Assembly (NCBI RefSeq): GCF_000143415.4
Contig: NW_003314386.1
Location: 199,611-263,610, forward strand
DNA: 64,000 nucleotides
DNA from: Selaginella moellendorffii
Lineage: Eukaryota > Streptophyta > Lycopodiopsida > Selaginellales > Selaginellaceae
Direction of reading: 5' to 3'
In this document: positions 23,824 to 35,011 of the stretch, piece after piece
Layout of the letters: the number at the start of each line of letters is the position of its first letter
How positions within the stretch are numbered: the first letter of the stretch is position 1
Notes under the pieces: model-generated
What the model was told of the DNA's origin: nothing
The model's input: only the letters and a program-made list of their open reading frames with translations
Databases searched by the model: none
Position numbers and translations under genes: made by a program

Positions 23824-24400
23824 ATTTAATTTATATCTAAAAGGCAAGCTTATTTATTTCTTTATTTTTTCATATTAAAGTCCTTGTGAAACCGCTCTGA
23901 TATATTGATAGATTTCTGTTAAAGCTAGAGTTCTAATAATGTGATTGCATGGAGTAAAGACCACTTTGGCAGCGGATGGTGGATCTTGTCAATAGTATGT
24001 AAGGTCTCCCAAGCTCAACCATTAATCAACAGGCATTGATTGAGCCTAGTTCATCAAGCTCCATAGTTTTAACTATGAAGACTGCTTTAGTGTTGTTTCT
24101 AGTGTTTGCTCCTCAAATAGAAGGGAGCTCTTGTCTGTGTTGGTGTCCATGATTAATCAGTATCCCTATTCATCAGTCAGCATTCACTCTTGGAAATGTC
24201 ACAGAGGAGCAAGATATGCCCATCTCGCCAACATATATCTACACTAATCTTGTTGTGGATCACAACATAAGACCACGAACCATCCTATAATGAAAAGATG
24301 GCAAGTGTTTCAGAGCTTCAATTAAACTCTTGCTCAAACCAAACATTTTCTTTTATGCTTAAGTTAACATAAACCTTTTTCCTCTAGCCTTTTGTCCTTT

Positions 24401-24408
24401 TATAAATA
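24401..24408 (+). promoter_or_regulatory. TATA box of the Sec61-alpha-like gene
   Basis: TATAAATA, 35-42 bp before the ATG at 24443. A retrocopy would not bring its own promoter, so this element was either recruited or the gene is not a retrocopy. Confidence 0.5.
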
Positions 24409-24442
24409 AGCTACCAATCTCGACAAAACCTAATCTTTAGTC

Positions 24443-25777
24443 ATGGCCTTGTCCAAGATGAAAGGATTTGCGGATAGATTGTTTACAGGGGCTACCAGGC
24501 TACTCAACATGGAGATCGATAGTCCCAAGCTCCCAATTCCGCTAGAGCAGAGGCTTCTAAACACAGGTTTATGTGTTTCTCTCCTCATCGTCAGCAGTAG
24601 ACTACCAGTGTTTGGCATCACCAAATCTCTCAGCGAGAATCCTTATCAGTTACTCACAAATTCAAGCCACGGGACGCTCATGGATTTGGGAATCGCACCG
24701 CTCATCACCACAAACATGGCAGTGCAAGTGATGGCCAGTGGCAAGATTCTAAGCTTCAAGGACACGAAATCCATGAAAATGGTACAAAAGGTTGGGGGGC
24801 TGTTCTTGACGCTGGTTTTGGCAATCATGAACGTTGCTGGTGGGATGTATGGATCGATCGGAGTGATAAGCTCAATCATGGTGGTGCTGCAACTTGTTTC
24901 CACAGTTTTGATGATCATGTTTCTCGACGAGGTTTTGGAGAAAGGATATGGAGTCGGGACCTCAGCGAGTTCTTTGTTTGCGGCATGCAATGTTGCAGAG
25001 AGCTTGATATGGCATTCGTTCAGTCCCGTCACCGCCAACTTTCGAGGACGAGTTGAATTCGAAGGCGCCATAGTGGAAGCTTTTCGAGGATTGTTCCATG
25101 GCGGTTTCAACATGAGAACCATCCGGAGTATCTTCTTTCGAAGGCACCTCCCAAATCTTTGGACGCTGCTGCTGACTATCGCAGCGATCGGCGTGATTTT
25201 ATTTCTTCAGTCTCTCAGCGTGGTGATCAAAGTGATCAATCCGAAAGGGCGGCGAATGGAGTATCCGATCGAGCTTTTTTACACTGCAACAACGCCAGTG
25301 ATGCTTCTATCCCAGTTCGCGAGTAGTCTGGGAAAGACCTACGAATGCATGGGTCAGATCTTGGGCTACAACAATTTCGTGATGGGAGTTCTCGGTGGGA
25401 TGATTTACAACTTTTTTCATCCTCCAGCGAGCGTGATCCAAGAGCCACTCCATTTTCTCGTCTACTCCGTGTTCACGGTGGTGTCTTGCACTTTACTTTC
25501 CAAAGCGTGGATTGAGTTGTCTGGATCGTCTTCCAAGGATGTAGCGAAGAGGTGGAGAGAGGAAGGGTTGACGATCGTGGGACACAGGAGCTCCCACCTC
25601 CAAAAAGAGCTTGATCGATACATTCCAGCGGCGGCAGCGCTTGGAGGATTTGGCATTGGTGTTGTTTCCGTGGTGGCGAGTATGATGGGAGTGATTGGAT
25701 CTGGAACTGGGCTCTTTATAGCAGCTGGCACCATTTCTCACATTCTAAGGACGATTCAGAAGGAGAAGCAGATTTAA
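24443..25777 (+). CDS. Divergent, intronless Sec61-alpha-like translocon protein
   Basis: The family forms the protein-conducting channel of the ER membrane. One exon, 444 residues against about 475 for plant Sec61-alpha. The family landmarks are in order: plug and TM2 region (GTLMDLGIAPLITTNMAVQ), LDEVLEKGYGVGTSASSLF, FSPVTANFRGRVEFEGAIVE, FYTATTPVML, SKAWIELSGSSSKDVAKRW, ELDRYIPAAAALGGFGIG and GSGTGLFIAAG near the C-terminus. The N-terminus is much shorter and differs from canonical MGGGFRVLHLVRPF-type starts, and many otherwise invariant residues are changed. Canonical plant genes have introns, so this may be an old retrocopy that stayed open. It is flanked on its left by AT-rich DNA. Function as a true channel subunit is uncertain. 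Confidence 0.88.
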   Translation: MALSKMKGFADRLFTGATRLLNMEIDSPKLPIPLEQRLLNTGLCVSLLIVSSRLPVFGITKSLSENPYQLLTNSSHGTLMDLGIAPLITTNMAVQVMASGKILSFKDTKSMKMVQKVGGLFLTLVLAIMNVAGGMYGSIGVISSIMVVLQLVSTVLMIMFLDEVLEKGYGVGTSASSLFAACNVAESLIWHSFSPVTANFRGRVEFEGAIVEAFRGLFHGGFNMRTIRSIFFRRHLPNLWTLLLTIAAIGVILFLQSLSVVIKVINPKGRRMEYPIELFYTATTPVMLLSQFASSLGKTYECMGQILGYNNFVMGVLGGMIYNFFHPPASVIQEPLHFLVYSVFTVVSCTLLSKAWIELSGSSSKDVAKRWREEGLTIVGHRSSHLQKELDRYIPAAAALGGFGIGVVSVVASMMGVIGSGTGLFIAAGTISHILRTIQKEKQI

Positions 25778-26024
25778 GCAAAAGGAGAAACAGTCAAAAC
25801 TTTTTTGAGAATGATCAATTCACTTTAATTTCTGTAAAGCTTTGATCTGAAGAAAGAAATCAACAAGGTTTTCTCGAAACAGTAGACCTCTAGAAAAAAT
25901 TTGTAGTGTTCTTCATGCATTTTCTGGTAATGCTAGCACACTGAATATTATCATCTTAAAAAGGCTTTCAACCTTCGTTAAAGGCTCAGTGCTTTGGCAA
26001 AATTAGTTGAGATGAATACTTAAC

Positions 26025-27669
26025 TCACACGCTCACGTTTGTGACGGGCGGGCTGTTCTTGTCAACACGCTTGAAAATACCCGAGATCACCTGCATCGCA
26101 AACTACTTTAGCTTTTCTTAACAACGCAGCCAACTATCCGACCTTTCCCGGGCCAAGTTCGTAGGCATTTTCAAGTCCTCTGCTGAGCAGCGTTTTCACG
26201 GTGGTCTCCCATTGGACTGGCGAGGTTACCTGTATCATGGATCAACCAGTCAAGAGTCACGAGTCACGAGAGGTAAATCTTGCTTACTTGCTTAGCGAGT
26301 ATCTCCTTGATGATTTTGGGATCCGAGTGAGGCTGCGCGTCAACGTTTGAAATCACCGGGATCCTGGGAACTTTGAATTCGATGTCGGCTAGAGCAGCCT
26401 CTAGCGTTGGCACGGCAGAGGCCATGTATTGCGTATGGAAAGCTCCTGCTACTGCCAGTCTTACCTGCGATTACGATCAAGTATGTATTGGATTCAACCT
26501 TTTGGCGCTCTCGAATCAAGCTCACCAGCATTCGAGCCTTGAAACTTTTCGCTTTTGCCTCCACGGCGTCGATACCTTTGAGACCGCCAGAAACGGCGTA
26601 GTTTCCCTGGACGAGAAATGAAAAAACCGGCAGAAAATGAGAGGCCGGACGCAGGCACTTCACTTACAGGACACAGAAAGTTGGCAATTTGAACTCGATC
26701 TTCTTCACTAACTTCTTCGTTGGCCGCATCACACAAAGCTTGAACTTTCACTGGATCGAGCCCGATGACACTGGCCATCCCCCCTTTTGTCGCGTCTGAT
26801 GCAGCCTGAGATGAATAGATTAGTCTAGAAGCCAAAGCCTCAGTAAAAGGAGAACCTGCATGGCTTCGCCTCGCTTTTTTACAACCTTCAGACCATCTTC
26901 AAAGCTGGAAAAGGAAAGAAAAATGAGACACTAATGCGGCTAAACTCAACGAAAGCTACCTGAGCACACCAGCAAAAACGAGTGCGGTATACTCGCCAAG
27001 GCTCAACCCGCATGCTACGTCAATCGAATCGATGATGGCCTGGCCTCCTTCGCGTGCTCGCAAGGCTTCCACTGCAGCCAAGCTAGCAACATAGATAGCG
27101 GGCTACGATCAAATAGTTAGCTTTACTCATACAAAGCCAATAGAATTCACAAACCTGGCTGATGACAGTAGAGTCGAGCTTCTCCTTTGGACCATTCATG
27201 CAAACATCGAGAAGGTCGTAGCTATCAGGAAGAAACGCTATACTTAAAGAGAGAGGAAAAGAAAAAAAGAGAGAGAGAAGAGCTCCAGAAACTCACCCAA
27301 GAATGTTGCTGGCTTTTGCAAAGAGCGCTGCTGCTTCTCCTACTTCATGCGCACTCTTTCCCATTCCCAGCTCTTGCGCTCCCTTTGATCGATCAACAAC
27401 ACACAAAACTCATGACAACGAGAAAAAGAAGAACCAAAAAATTCGCAGCCTTTCACCTGTCCAGGGAAGAGAAATGCTGTCCGCGGCTTGTAATCCCGGA
27501 AGAGATTATCCGCTGCAATCGTCTCGGCCTGGACGCCGACACACCGGATCGGCGCCAATCGCCTCGCATTGCACCTTTCGACGCGAGATCCAGCGCAAGG
27601 AAGCACAGAGGACGACGATGCGAAGATCCCTCGCGTAGTGGCGCCTGGCAGCAAGCTCGACATCGCCAT
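26025..27669 (-). CDS. MCAT: Malonyl-CoA:ACP transacylase (MCAT/FabD), plastid
   Basis: Transfers malonate from CoA to acyl carrier protein, supplying plastid fatty acid synthesis. About ten short exons join into roughly 365 residues. An N-terminal stretch of about 60 residues rich in Ser, Ala and Arg is a likely plastid transit peptide. Then come FLFPGQGAQELGMG, the nucleophile motif GLSLGEYTAL, the Arg-containing KKRGEAMQ segment, and VAGAFHTQYM carrying the catalytic His. The last exon ends at VTNVSV. All key residues are present. It is divergent from CFAP61, with 169 bp between the two ATGs, so the promoters must be shared or abutting. The frame and splice junctions (for example LFPGQ|GAQELG) are clean. 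Confidence 0.93.
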
Positions 27670-27838
27670 TGCTTGCCCTCACATCACAGACCTAGAATCT
27701 CCACAATTAAGAGGCTCGCTCTAGCTGCGCTCGTCCGTCCCCTCCGCGAGATCCCCAACGCCAATGGTTTTAGGGCATATAAAAGAATATGCTGTTCTTG
27801 AGGTAGTTTGTTTCTAGGGTTTGAGCAAAAGAAGGAAA

Positions 27839-30800
27839 ATGGAAGCGCTCAGCCTGTGCGGAGGATTCAAGCTCCGCCTGGCGGCCGCCGAGGATGCCGA
27901 TGCCGCCACGGCCGCATTCCTGCCTCAGCGCGTGGCGCTTCAATCCACATTTGGAGCTTTCGATTTCCATTTCATCATGTAAGAATTTTGTTTCTTTCTT
28001 CTGTTGCTAGCGATCCCTTAGATTCTCTCCTTCCTGTTGCTAAGATCTCGCAGCGCATTGCCTTAGATTCTCTCCTTATTGCCTGCTGCTACAAATTCCA
28101 TGCTCTTTAGTTTTGATTCTATCTCTTGTGACCGTGCAGTGAGATGTCCATCTACTCGTTTGTGGTGCTCAATGCCGACGACAAATTGGTGGCGTTTTGT
28201 TCTTTCAACGACGCGCCATCAGTTCCCGGGACTGTTGCGATGAGAAAAATTCCTGACGCTAGAGCTTGGGCGAGGCAAGAAGCTTCGGATCTTGGATTCC
28301 TGGCAAGTTTCTTACTCTCGCGAGTATGATGTTTTAACGTGGTTTTTTCCTATCACAGACGGATAGCTTGTTATGGATGGAGGTGTGTGCGATGTGCTCG
28401 CTTACTGAGGATGAAATGCAGCGTTCTTCATCAGCTTTTATGCGCGCTGTCTTTACCCTTTGTCCCGATATCCAAGCTGTTCTTCTTCCAAGTAAGTTTT
28501 CGTTATACACACGAGAGAATGAGTGTAAGCTTTGTATCGATTTGTAGGCCCTGCACAATATCCAGTTTTTCCCCAGCTATTCAAGACGATGTCACGGACT
28601 TCTGATTATGGGCTTCTCATGTGTGCATGCTTGCGAAGGTTCGGGTCCTATCTTGTGATTACTAAGCTTTTAATGTCATTTTTCCTTCTCTCAGCATTAA
28701 TAACTCATGAAGCCGGCTTACTGGATGATTTGTTTGTAAATGTCCAGCACAGTTCTTCCGACCATGAAAATCAGAAGGGCTGTGGTTGAGGACAATGATG
28801 AGCTGCTTCCGGTCATTGAGCGGGCTCAGAAGAGGGGCTCGCCGTTGGCTCAAGTGCCTGAAATCGCAATTCCGTCTCAGCCTTACGCAGTTGCTAGACT
28901 CATTGCTGCTCAAGACAAAGACAATACCGTTTTCGTGGCGGAGGTAAGTTTTCTACTCTCTGTATGCCTCATGCAGTAGCCAGTGTTGTCACTTGCAGGT
29001 GGACGATAAGATCGTTGGACTGATGGCCATCACTGCTCTAATCAGCAATGACTATTGCTTCAATTTCAATACTGATGACTATGACACGCTGACAAAGAAG
29101 GTAACGTGAAATCCATTCGTTCTAAGTTTTAACTGTTTTCCATGTTAAAGGTGACGAGAAAATTCGAATTCACTGTCCAAGAGCCTGTGGCTGCTCAAGA
29201 TTCTTCGGCTGAAGCTACACCAGGGAGTACACCGTTAAGCACACCAGCAAGCACACCAACTCCGGAAGTGCCACAAAACCAAGCGGAGGCTCCTGCTGCT
29301 CCTTCTCCGGCCTCTTCGAATTCTCCTGCTCCGTCTCCTTCTCCTGCTCCTTCTCCAGCTCCTGCTCCTCCATCTCCTTCTCCAGTTTCTTCTCCAGTTC
29401 CGCAACAGGTCACTCAGCAGGTTACTGGTATTGCTGCTGCTGCTGCGACAAACCAGCCCGGTATGATCAATACTCTGTCTTGACAAGCAAATTTACTTCA
29501 ATTTTCTCTAGGGGGCACTCCTGAAATGAAGGCTGAGGAAGCACCAAAAGTTCGAGTCGTGGAAGTCGACGTTCCTGTGGAGATTACGAACGCGTTCCAA
29601 ATCAGCATGCTTTGCATCGAGGAAGAGTTTGAAAATCAGGGCATTGACTTCGTTATGTCGGCTTTCGAGGTCAGTGTAAATGTCATTTCTTTTTGCGGTG
29701 TCTGACTGTATGATACGTTGTGATTGAAGCTAGAGACTAGAGATTACTGTTTGGTGGGCTTTCCATACACCAGTCGGATACATCCGTTGCTCCGACTGTT
29801 TGCGAGAGTACCCTGCAGATCTTCAAGGAAAATTGAAAACGTCAAGCTGCCGGAAACTCGTGTGATGACGGATCATCCCCCAGACCTGTCAATCGCTCAT
29901 TTATGCCTATATCTTCTTCACCGTGATTCTTTGGCTCCTGTAAGTAACTTTTGGTGACAAGAAGCCAGTTCTGAGTACGTGAGTTTTACAGAACTTCTTA
30001 CTGAAATGATCAGGGATTTGAAGTCCGACATACTATGTCCCGCGATGCTGATGCTCTTGCGGAGTTCTTGGCAGATTTTAAGGACTGCAAGAGCATTGTC
30101 GACTTGGTCGAGCATCCACGAAAAGGATGTAAGTACTAGAGTTTTTTTTTACTGATGTCGTGTAACTTTTCGTACTCCAACCAGGCCATACCATAGTCGC
30201 TGTGCTGTCTGCTCAAATTGTTGGCTTGGCAATGATTGAGGAGACCGTTCCTGTGGAAGCTCTGACAACGCAGTTTTGCGTCAAGTCCTTCATCAATCTG
30301 GAACATCACCCTCCAGCAAACCAAGCGTGCGTTACTCTTTTGGCACTGAGTCCAATTTTTCGTCATCGCAGAAAACTATTCCTGAGAGAGATCATGCGCC
30401 AGACAGAGAAAACGCTGCTCTACTGCCCCATTTTTCCAGACCAGGATCTTCCCGACGTTATTGAAGACATGCTGCTAATTCCCGCAAGACAACACGTTTA
30501 TATGAGCCCCTCTCAGAAGTGGGGCAGACATCCCGAGACTATTGGACCGTCCAAAAGAGCCTTACGGCGAGGGTCAGTTGCAAACTTCTCACCAAGGGGA
30601 CTATTTTCCGGATTCGACTGTGCGCTTTACTTCACCACTCACAGGCTTACAAGCAGGCACAGGATTCCTGTCAACTCGAAAATTTTAGTTGCCGGTGCGT
30701 CGCGCACCGCGGAGGCTTTTCTTCACAAGCTCATTGCGAATCCTCTGATGCAGTTTACAAACGTCACGTTGGTATCTCCGTGCGGTTTTATGGGATTCTC

Positions 30801-32930
30801 GTCGTCAGCAGCTTCCATTCTCGACGTAGAATCAGGCCCGGCACGGTGCTTCAGTAAGCTCGGGATTGATTGCCAGGTCGGACTAAAGTCGTCTCTCGTG
30901 ACTGACTTCGACAGGGAAGCGCAGACGATAACACTCAAGAACGGGGAAGTTCTATCGTATGATCTCTTCATTATGACAACCGGGATGCAAGACCAGACGG
31001 GGTGCAAGCTTGGGATCAGTGCAGTGAAGGAAGTTATCCGGGCGGATGAGTTCCTTGCGAGGCTGGACGTCATTACAGGGTCACTTGAGAAGCTTAAAGT
31101 CCCCCGCGAAGTCCTTGTCGACGGTGAAGGTCACGCAGTGGTTTACGGCTCCACTTTAGAAGCTTTCTACGTTATCCAGCTCTTGCTTTCCAGAGGACTG
31201 AGGGGATCGAACATCGTACTGTGCCACGCTGAGAAGAAGTTGACGAACAAGTACGTCCACGGGGATGCAAACATTTTGAGTTGTTTGCTGGAGGAGCTGG
31301 CTTGGTGTCAAGTAGCTGTCAAGTCGGGTTTGAAGCTTGTTGGAGTCACTACGAACGGGTCCGGAAGTTTGAAGGCAGCGAAGTTTGAAGCTCAGGGTGA
31401 AGAAGAGGACGAGAAAATCCACCACGAGCTCCCGTGTTGTCTCTTGGTGACCTGCGAGCGGAAGCAAGTCGACGTCCCTCTTTTCAACGTGATGAGAAGG
31501 GTGAGTATTTTGCTTTGTGGTTGCAACCTCAAGTGAAAGTTTTTTTTTTCTTTTCAGGAGAACATCATATTTGATGGACGTGTGATTGTGGACGGAAAGT
31601 TTCAAACGAATGACCCACTCATTTATGCTGCTGGGACTGCTTGCAAGTTTAGCCGAAACTGTGGAAAGCTGCCGAAGCTTGAGACTTTCTGTTCCCAAGA
31701 GGTTGGCGAAGCTTTGGCAGCATCACTGATCTCCCGGTTCAACGGTCATCTCCCAGATGTAGGCAAGCTATGGCTGAGCTATCTACCGTGGTTTCCTGAG
31801 AAAACGAAGGATTGCGGTGGCGGGAAGAAGTGGCCTGCGCCAGTTACGCCACTCTTGGGCCGACCGAAATGCACTGGTGGTATTCTCCCTGGCGGCGTTC
31901 AGCTTTTCAGCATTGTGCTTCCCAGTTGTCACTCCACGAACTGGGACGACTTGCGGATCTACTCCATGCTAACCAAGTTCAGCAACTTCTACGCGAGAGT
32001 GGACATCGCAGAGAACAAGCAGCTCGCCAGGATCCTCTACGCCGGGAAGGTGAAGGCAGACGCTTGGAAATTCAGCCAAGTCGTCGGGCTTCCAGTGTCT
32101 CTTCTCAACAGTCTTCCGAGAAGGTAGCTCATGAGTTCTTTGTGCTTTTGGTCGTACTGACTATTATGTTTCGAAACAGATATAGCGACGGAAGCTTGAA
32201 TGACATCATGAACTTCCTCTTGCAACCGTGGTCATCAGTGCTCTTCCACGACGATTTCCTCCCCTTCTACACAAACTTGACGCAGAACGTTGTTGACACA
32301 AGCAAGAGCCACCCGAAAGGAGGGCCTGACGTCTCCTCGTTTGAGAGCTGCGACAAGATCGACCCGGAGCTGGCGGAAGCAATCTCCAGGCTGGTGAGAA
32401 AGGAACTCCTCAAGTTCATCGAGAAGCATCGGCTGGAGCTGCCGATGTACACTCTCCCGCGGAAGAAGGTGGACCTGCGGCTGCTGCTTCCCCGAGTTAT
32501 TTCCTCGGACGACGTAGAGGTGGTGGAGAAGAAGAAGCAGACGGCCGCGGCGGTGGCAGCAGCTGCATCGGCAGCACTCGTCACTGCCTCAGACCTCATC
32601 AACACCGCATTCGAGCAGCTGATCCAGAAGGCCGAGACCGAGGAGCGGGACAAGAAGACGATCAAAGAGATTGTTGGTCAGCTGGTGCAAGGGATGGAGG
32701 AGCTCAAACCGGTGCTGCTCACGCTCAGGGGAGAGGGATACATTGGGCCGACTGTGGATCATCTTATCAAGGAGATCGATAAGAAGGTACTGTCCATTTC
32801 CGTGTGGGACGAGAGCTTGGATCTGGAAGGCAGGGAAGACGAAGAACAGATCAAACGAGCCATTCAAGGGATGATTGGGCTGTTAGAGCAGTCATCTCCC
32901 GTCATGCTGGCTCTAGATCGAGTAGACTGA
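27839..32930 (+). CDS. CFAP61: Cilia- and flagella-associated protein 61 (CFAP61)
   Basis: A subunit of the calmodulin- and spoke-associated complex at the base of radial spokes in motile axonemes. In a plant it serves the flagellate sperm. Thirteen exons join in frame to 1,416 residues (human about 1,240). The N-terminal acetyltransferase-like module (LRLAAAEDADAAT..., then KIRRAVVEDNDELLPVIERA) and the C-terminal oxidoreductase-like module (NSKILVAGASRTAEAFL, then the IYAAGTACKF segment) follow the family order. Exon 7 (29151-29460) encodes an extra Pro/Ser/Ala-rich linker. The intron after GFL (28303-28358) starts GCAAGT. The C-terminus (about 1240-1416) is helical and charged. Intron 1 contains the 34-bp repeat shared with 9218-9251. 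I first considered a generic GNAT, but the later exons decide for CFAP61. Confidence 0.92.
28100..28133 (+). repeat. 34-bp exact repeat, copy 2, in CFAP61 intron 1
   Basis: Identical to 9218-9251. The same intron also carries a 17-bp direct repeat, CCTTAGATTCTCTCCTT, at about 28017 and 28064, so this intron has gained sequence; it is longer (161 bp) than the others in the gene. Confidence 0.85.
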
Positions 32931-33179
32931 CATGCATTGTGTTTATATAATTACAAGATATTTTGTCACTATATTTATATTGTATAACTGTTAGATACAT
33001 ATTTTTTTAAAAAATATTATATAATTGTAAGAGTTTGTAATATATCACCTTAAACATAACTTATAAGTAACTATAAAACTACCTCCTTTAAATTAATTTT
33101 TTCTTGTATGAATACACAATTGAGTTAAATGTGTGGTATTTTTGGTTTTTAATTTTCGAGTATACAATAGGGTTCAAGA

Positions 33180-34283
33180 ATGATGCTTAGGCGCACGACC
33201 ATCACGGAGCGAGGTAGCATGTTCTTCGGCTGCTTGCCTGCTCTCTTCACAAGGAAGAAGAAGAACACCACTGAAATCGAGGATTTAGAGACACTGGTGA
33301 TCGTCAACAACAAGCTGTGTTCAGGGTTGAAGACCCTCTTGTCCGATGTCACACTTCATGACCAGCCAAGCAAGAAGGAAGAAGCAGAGGTGACGCTTCC
33401 AGGGAGTGGAAGGGATCCCTGGCACCATGATCAGCCAAGCACCCACCATGATCAGCCAAGCATGAAGGAAGGGGCTGCAACTATGATGGCAGGAGAAGTC
33501 CAGTATGATCATGATCGCCCAAGCAACAAGGATGAAGTTGTACGAGAAATCGTGGTGCCAATCCAGCAGCAGAATCTTCCAGTGGCAGGAGAAGTGGAGA
33601 AGAACACGACCAAGAGATCCTGCTTCCGGCAACCATGTCCAGTCCCGATTGGTGCAAAGAAGAAGGTAAGGTTTACAGAAAGCACCAAGGAGGGATGTAA
33701 AATTTTTTTAGATCCACTGCCGTTAGAGTTGCAAGTCCGGCTAGCGCAGCTGGAAGTGGACTTGGAGATCGATCTCCTCTCTGATCTCTACATGCTTTAC
33801 GAGGCAGTGTTTGAGAAGAACTGGCGGGGAGCGGCCATGTCCAGCGAGAAGAAGCAGGCAGCAGAGGTGTGCAACGAGAAGAAGCGGGCACCACACGAAT
33901 TGGGAGCTCAAATCTCGGCAGAGCTACTGGAAAGGCGCAGAAATCTGCTCAGCTGGAAGAAGCTTCTCCTCCACTCTCTCGACCCCGAGAATTTCCCGGA
34001 CAACAACAGCGGAGTGAGTCCTCGCCGCTTCCGCCTCCGCCGCTGCTCAGATGATCCCGAGCTTGAAATTGGTGTGACAAAGTTGGAGCTGTGGCTGGAG
34101 TTGCGGGCACTCTACCACATCACCCGCTACCGGGACGAGTTTAAGATTCAAAAGAGCCAAGGAGATCAGACGCTAGACTCCACTCACTCCGTCGTCCGGA
34201 TCTTGAACGCAAGCTATTTCAATCACAAGAGCAACTACGAGAAAAAGGTGAAGCTAATCGCGGATCTGGAGCACAAGTCATGA
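33180..34283 (+). CDS. Unknown protein with HDQPS repeats
   Basis: One exon, 367 residues, no domain recognised. Residues about 60-120 contain four copies of a short unit (LHDQPSKKE, HHDQPST, HHDQPSMKE, DHDRPSNKD). The C-terminal 190 residues look folded and helical: two related blocks, LPLELQVRLAQLEVDLEIDL and VTKLELWLELRALYHITRY, suggest an internal repeat. A basic segment (KKKVRF) lies between. GC content and codon use match the neighbouring CFAP61. The frame opens at MMLRR, with a second Met after 14 residues (MFFGCLPALF) that could be the real start. It is likely a lineage-specific gene. The possibility that it is only a long chance frame is small, given the repeats in frame and 1.1 kb length. 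Confidence 0.6.
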   Translation: MMLRRTTITERGSMFFGCLPALFTRKKKNTTEIEDLETLVIVNNKLCSGLKTLLSDVTLHDQPSKKEEAEVTLPGSGRDPWHHDQPSTHHDQPSMKEGAATMMAGEVQYDHDRPSNKDEVVREIVVPIQQQNLPVAGEVEKNTTKRSCFRQPCPVPIGAKKKVRFTESTKEGCKIFLDPLPLELQVRLAQLEVDLEIDLLSDLYMLYEAVFEKNWRGAAMSSEKKQAAEVCNEKKRAPHELGAQISAELLERRRNLLSWKKLLLHSLDPENFPDNNSGVSPRRFRLRRCSDDPELEIGVTKLELWLELRALYHITRYRDEFKIQKSQGDQTLDSTHSVVRILNASYFNHKSNYEKKVKLIADLEHKS

Positions 34284-34289
34284 GCAAGA

Positions 34290-34980
34290 GTGTGCTTCCC
34301 ACCTGTCCAGGTTTGTGAAAGCTTTCTCCTTCATACTTACACTTTTCTTTACAGTTAGCTAGCTGCAAAACCAACCGAAGAAACACACATCATATAACAG
34401 ATAGCAGATGTAGTGAAGAGACACAAAACAAAGACAGGATTTCTTTTGAAGAGGAGCAACTTGACAAGACAAGGAAGAGAGGTTGAAGGCAATTTTACAA
34501 GAATGCCGGGTGAGCATGAACAAAAACAAAACAATGCTGGAGAAACACATGACAGATATGGTCGAGATCAAACTTAGATCAAGCTTAATGAGGGAACACT
34601 GGACAAGCGCAAAGAAGAAACGAACTGAGTAGGAAACAACATGGACAAAGGCTAGATATCGATGTAAATGAGGAGAAAAGACACCGTGAGTTGTAAATTG
34701 AGGGAAAAGCTGCAGACATGTATGAGCACGATCAAGCAAAAAAAAAAGCTGAGTGGCAAAAACAAAATGAGATATGGAGGGACAATGACACAAGCTTGCG
34801 GACATTTATGAGCATGAAGAAGGAAAGAACTGAGCGGCAAAAGAGCCAGGAAAGGAAAAAAAATGGACGAAGGCAAGTGTAGATATGGAAACATGTAGAA
34901 TGGTACATTCAAACTTTCTTTTGTCACCACGGGATTAGTACAGACGAATATTCACCCGTTCTGCTGTAAGTAGTAGTTCC
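34290..34980. other. Purine-rich spacer, no gene seen
   Basis: The plus strand is rich in A and G with repeated phrases such as GAACTGAG, GGACAA and GACAA.GGAAAG. Minus-strand frames of 92-148 codons here are Phe/Leu/Ser/Cys-rich and follow from the purine bias; I do not treat them as genes. Confidence 0.5.
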
Positions 34981-35011
34981 TGTTTTGATTGCATGGAACA
35001 AGCTCTCACCT

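Larger units (their letters stand above)
22500..24400. other. AT-rich spacer carrying initiator-tRNA fragments
   Basis: About 70 percent A+T, no protein gene. Four pieces resembling the 3' part of initiator tRNA-Met lie between 23503 and 23902. The last 100 bp contain a TATAAATA (24401-24408) for the Sec61-like gene. Confidence 0.55.

Noticed and set aside
34359-34930. Minus-strand frames of 92-148 codons
   Set aside because: Phe/Leu/Ser/Cys bias follows from the purine-rich plus strand; no domain or start context.
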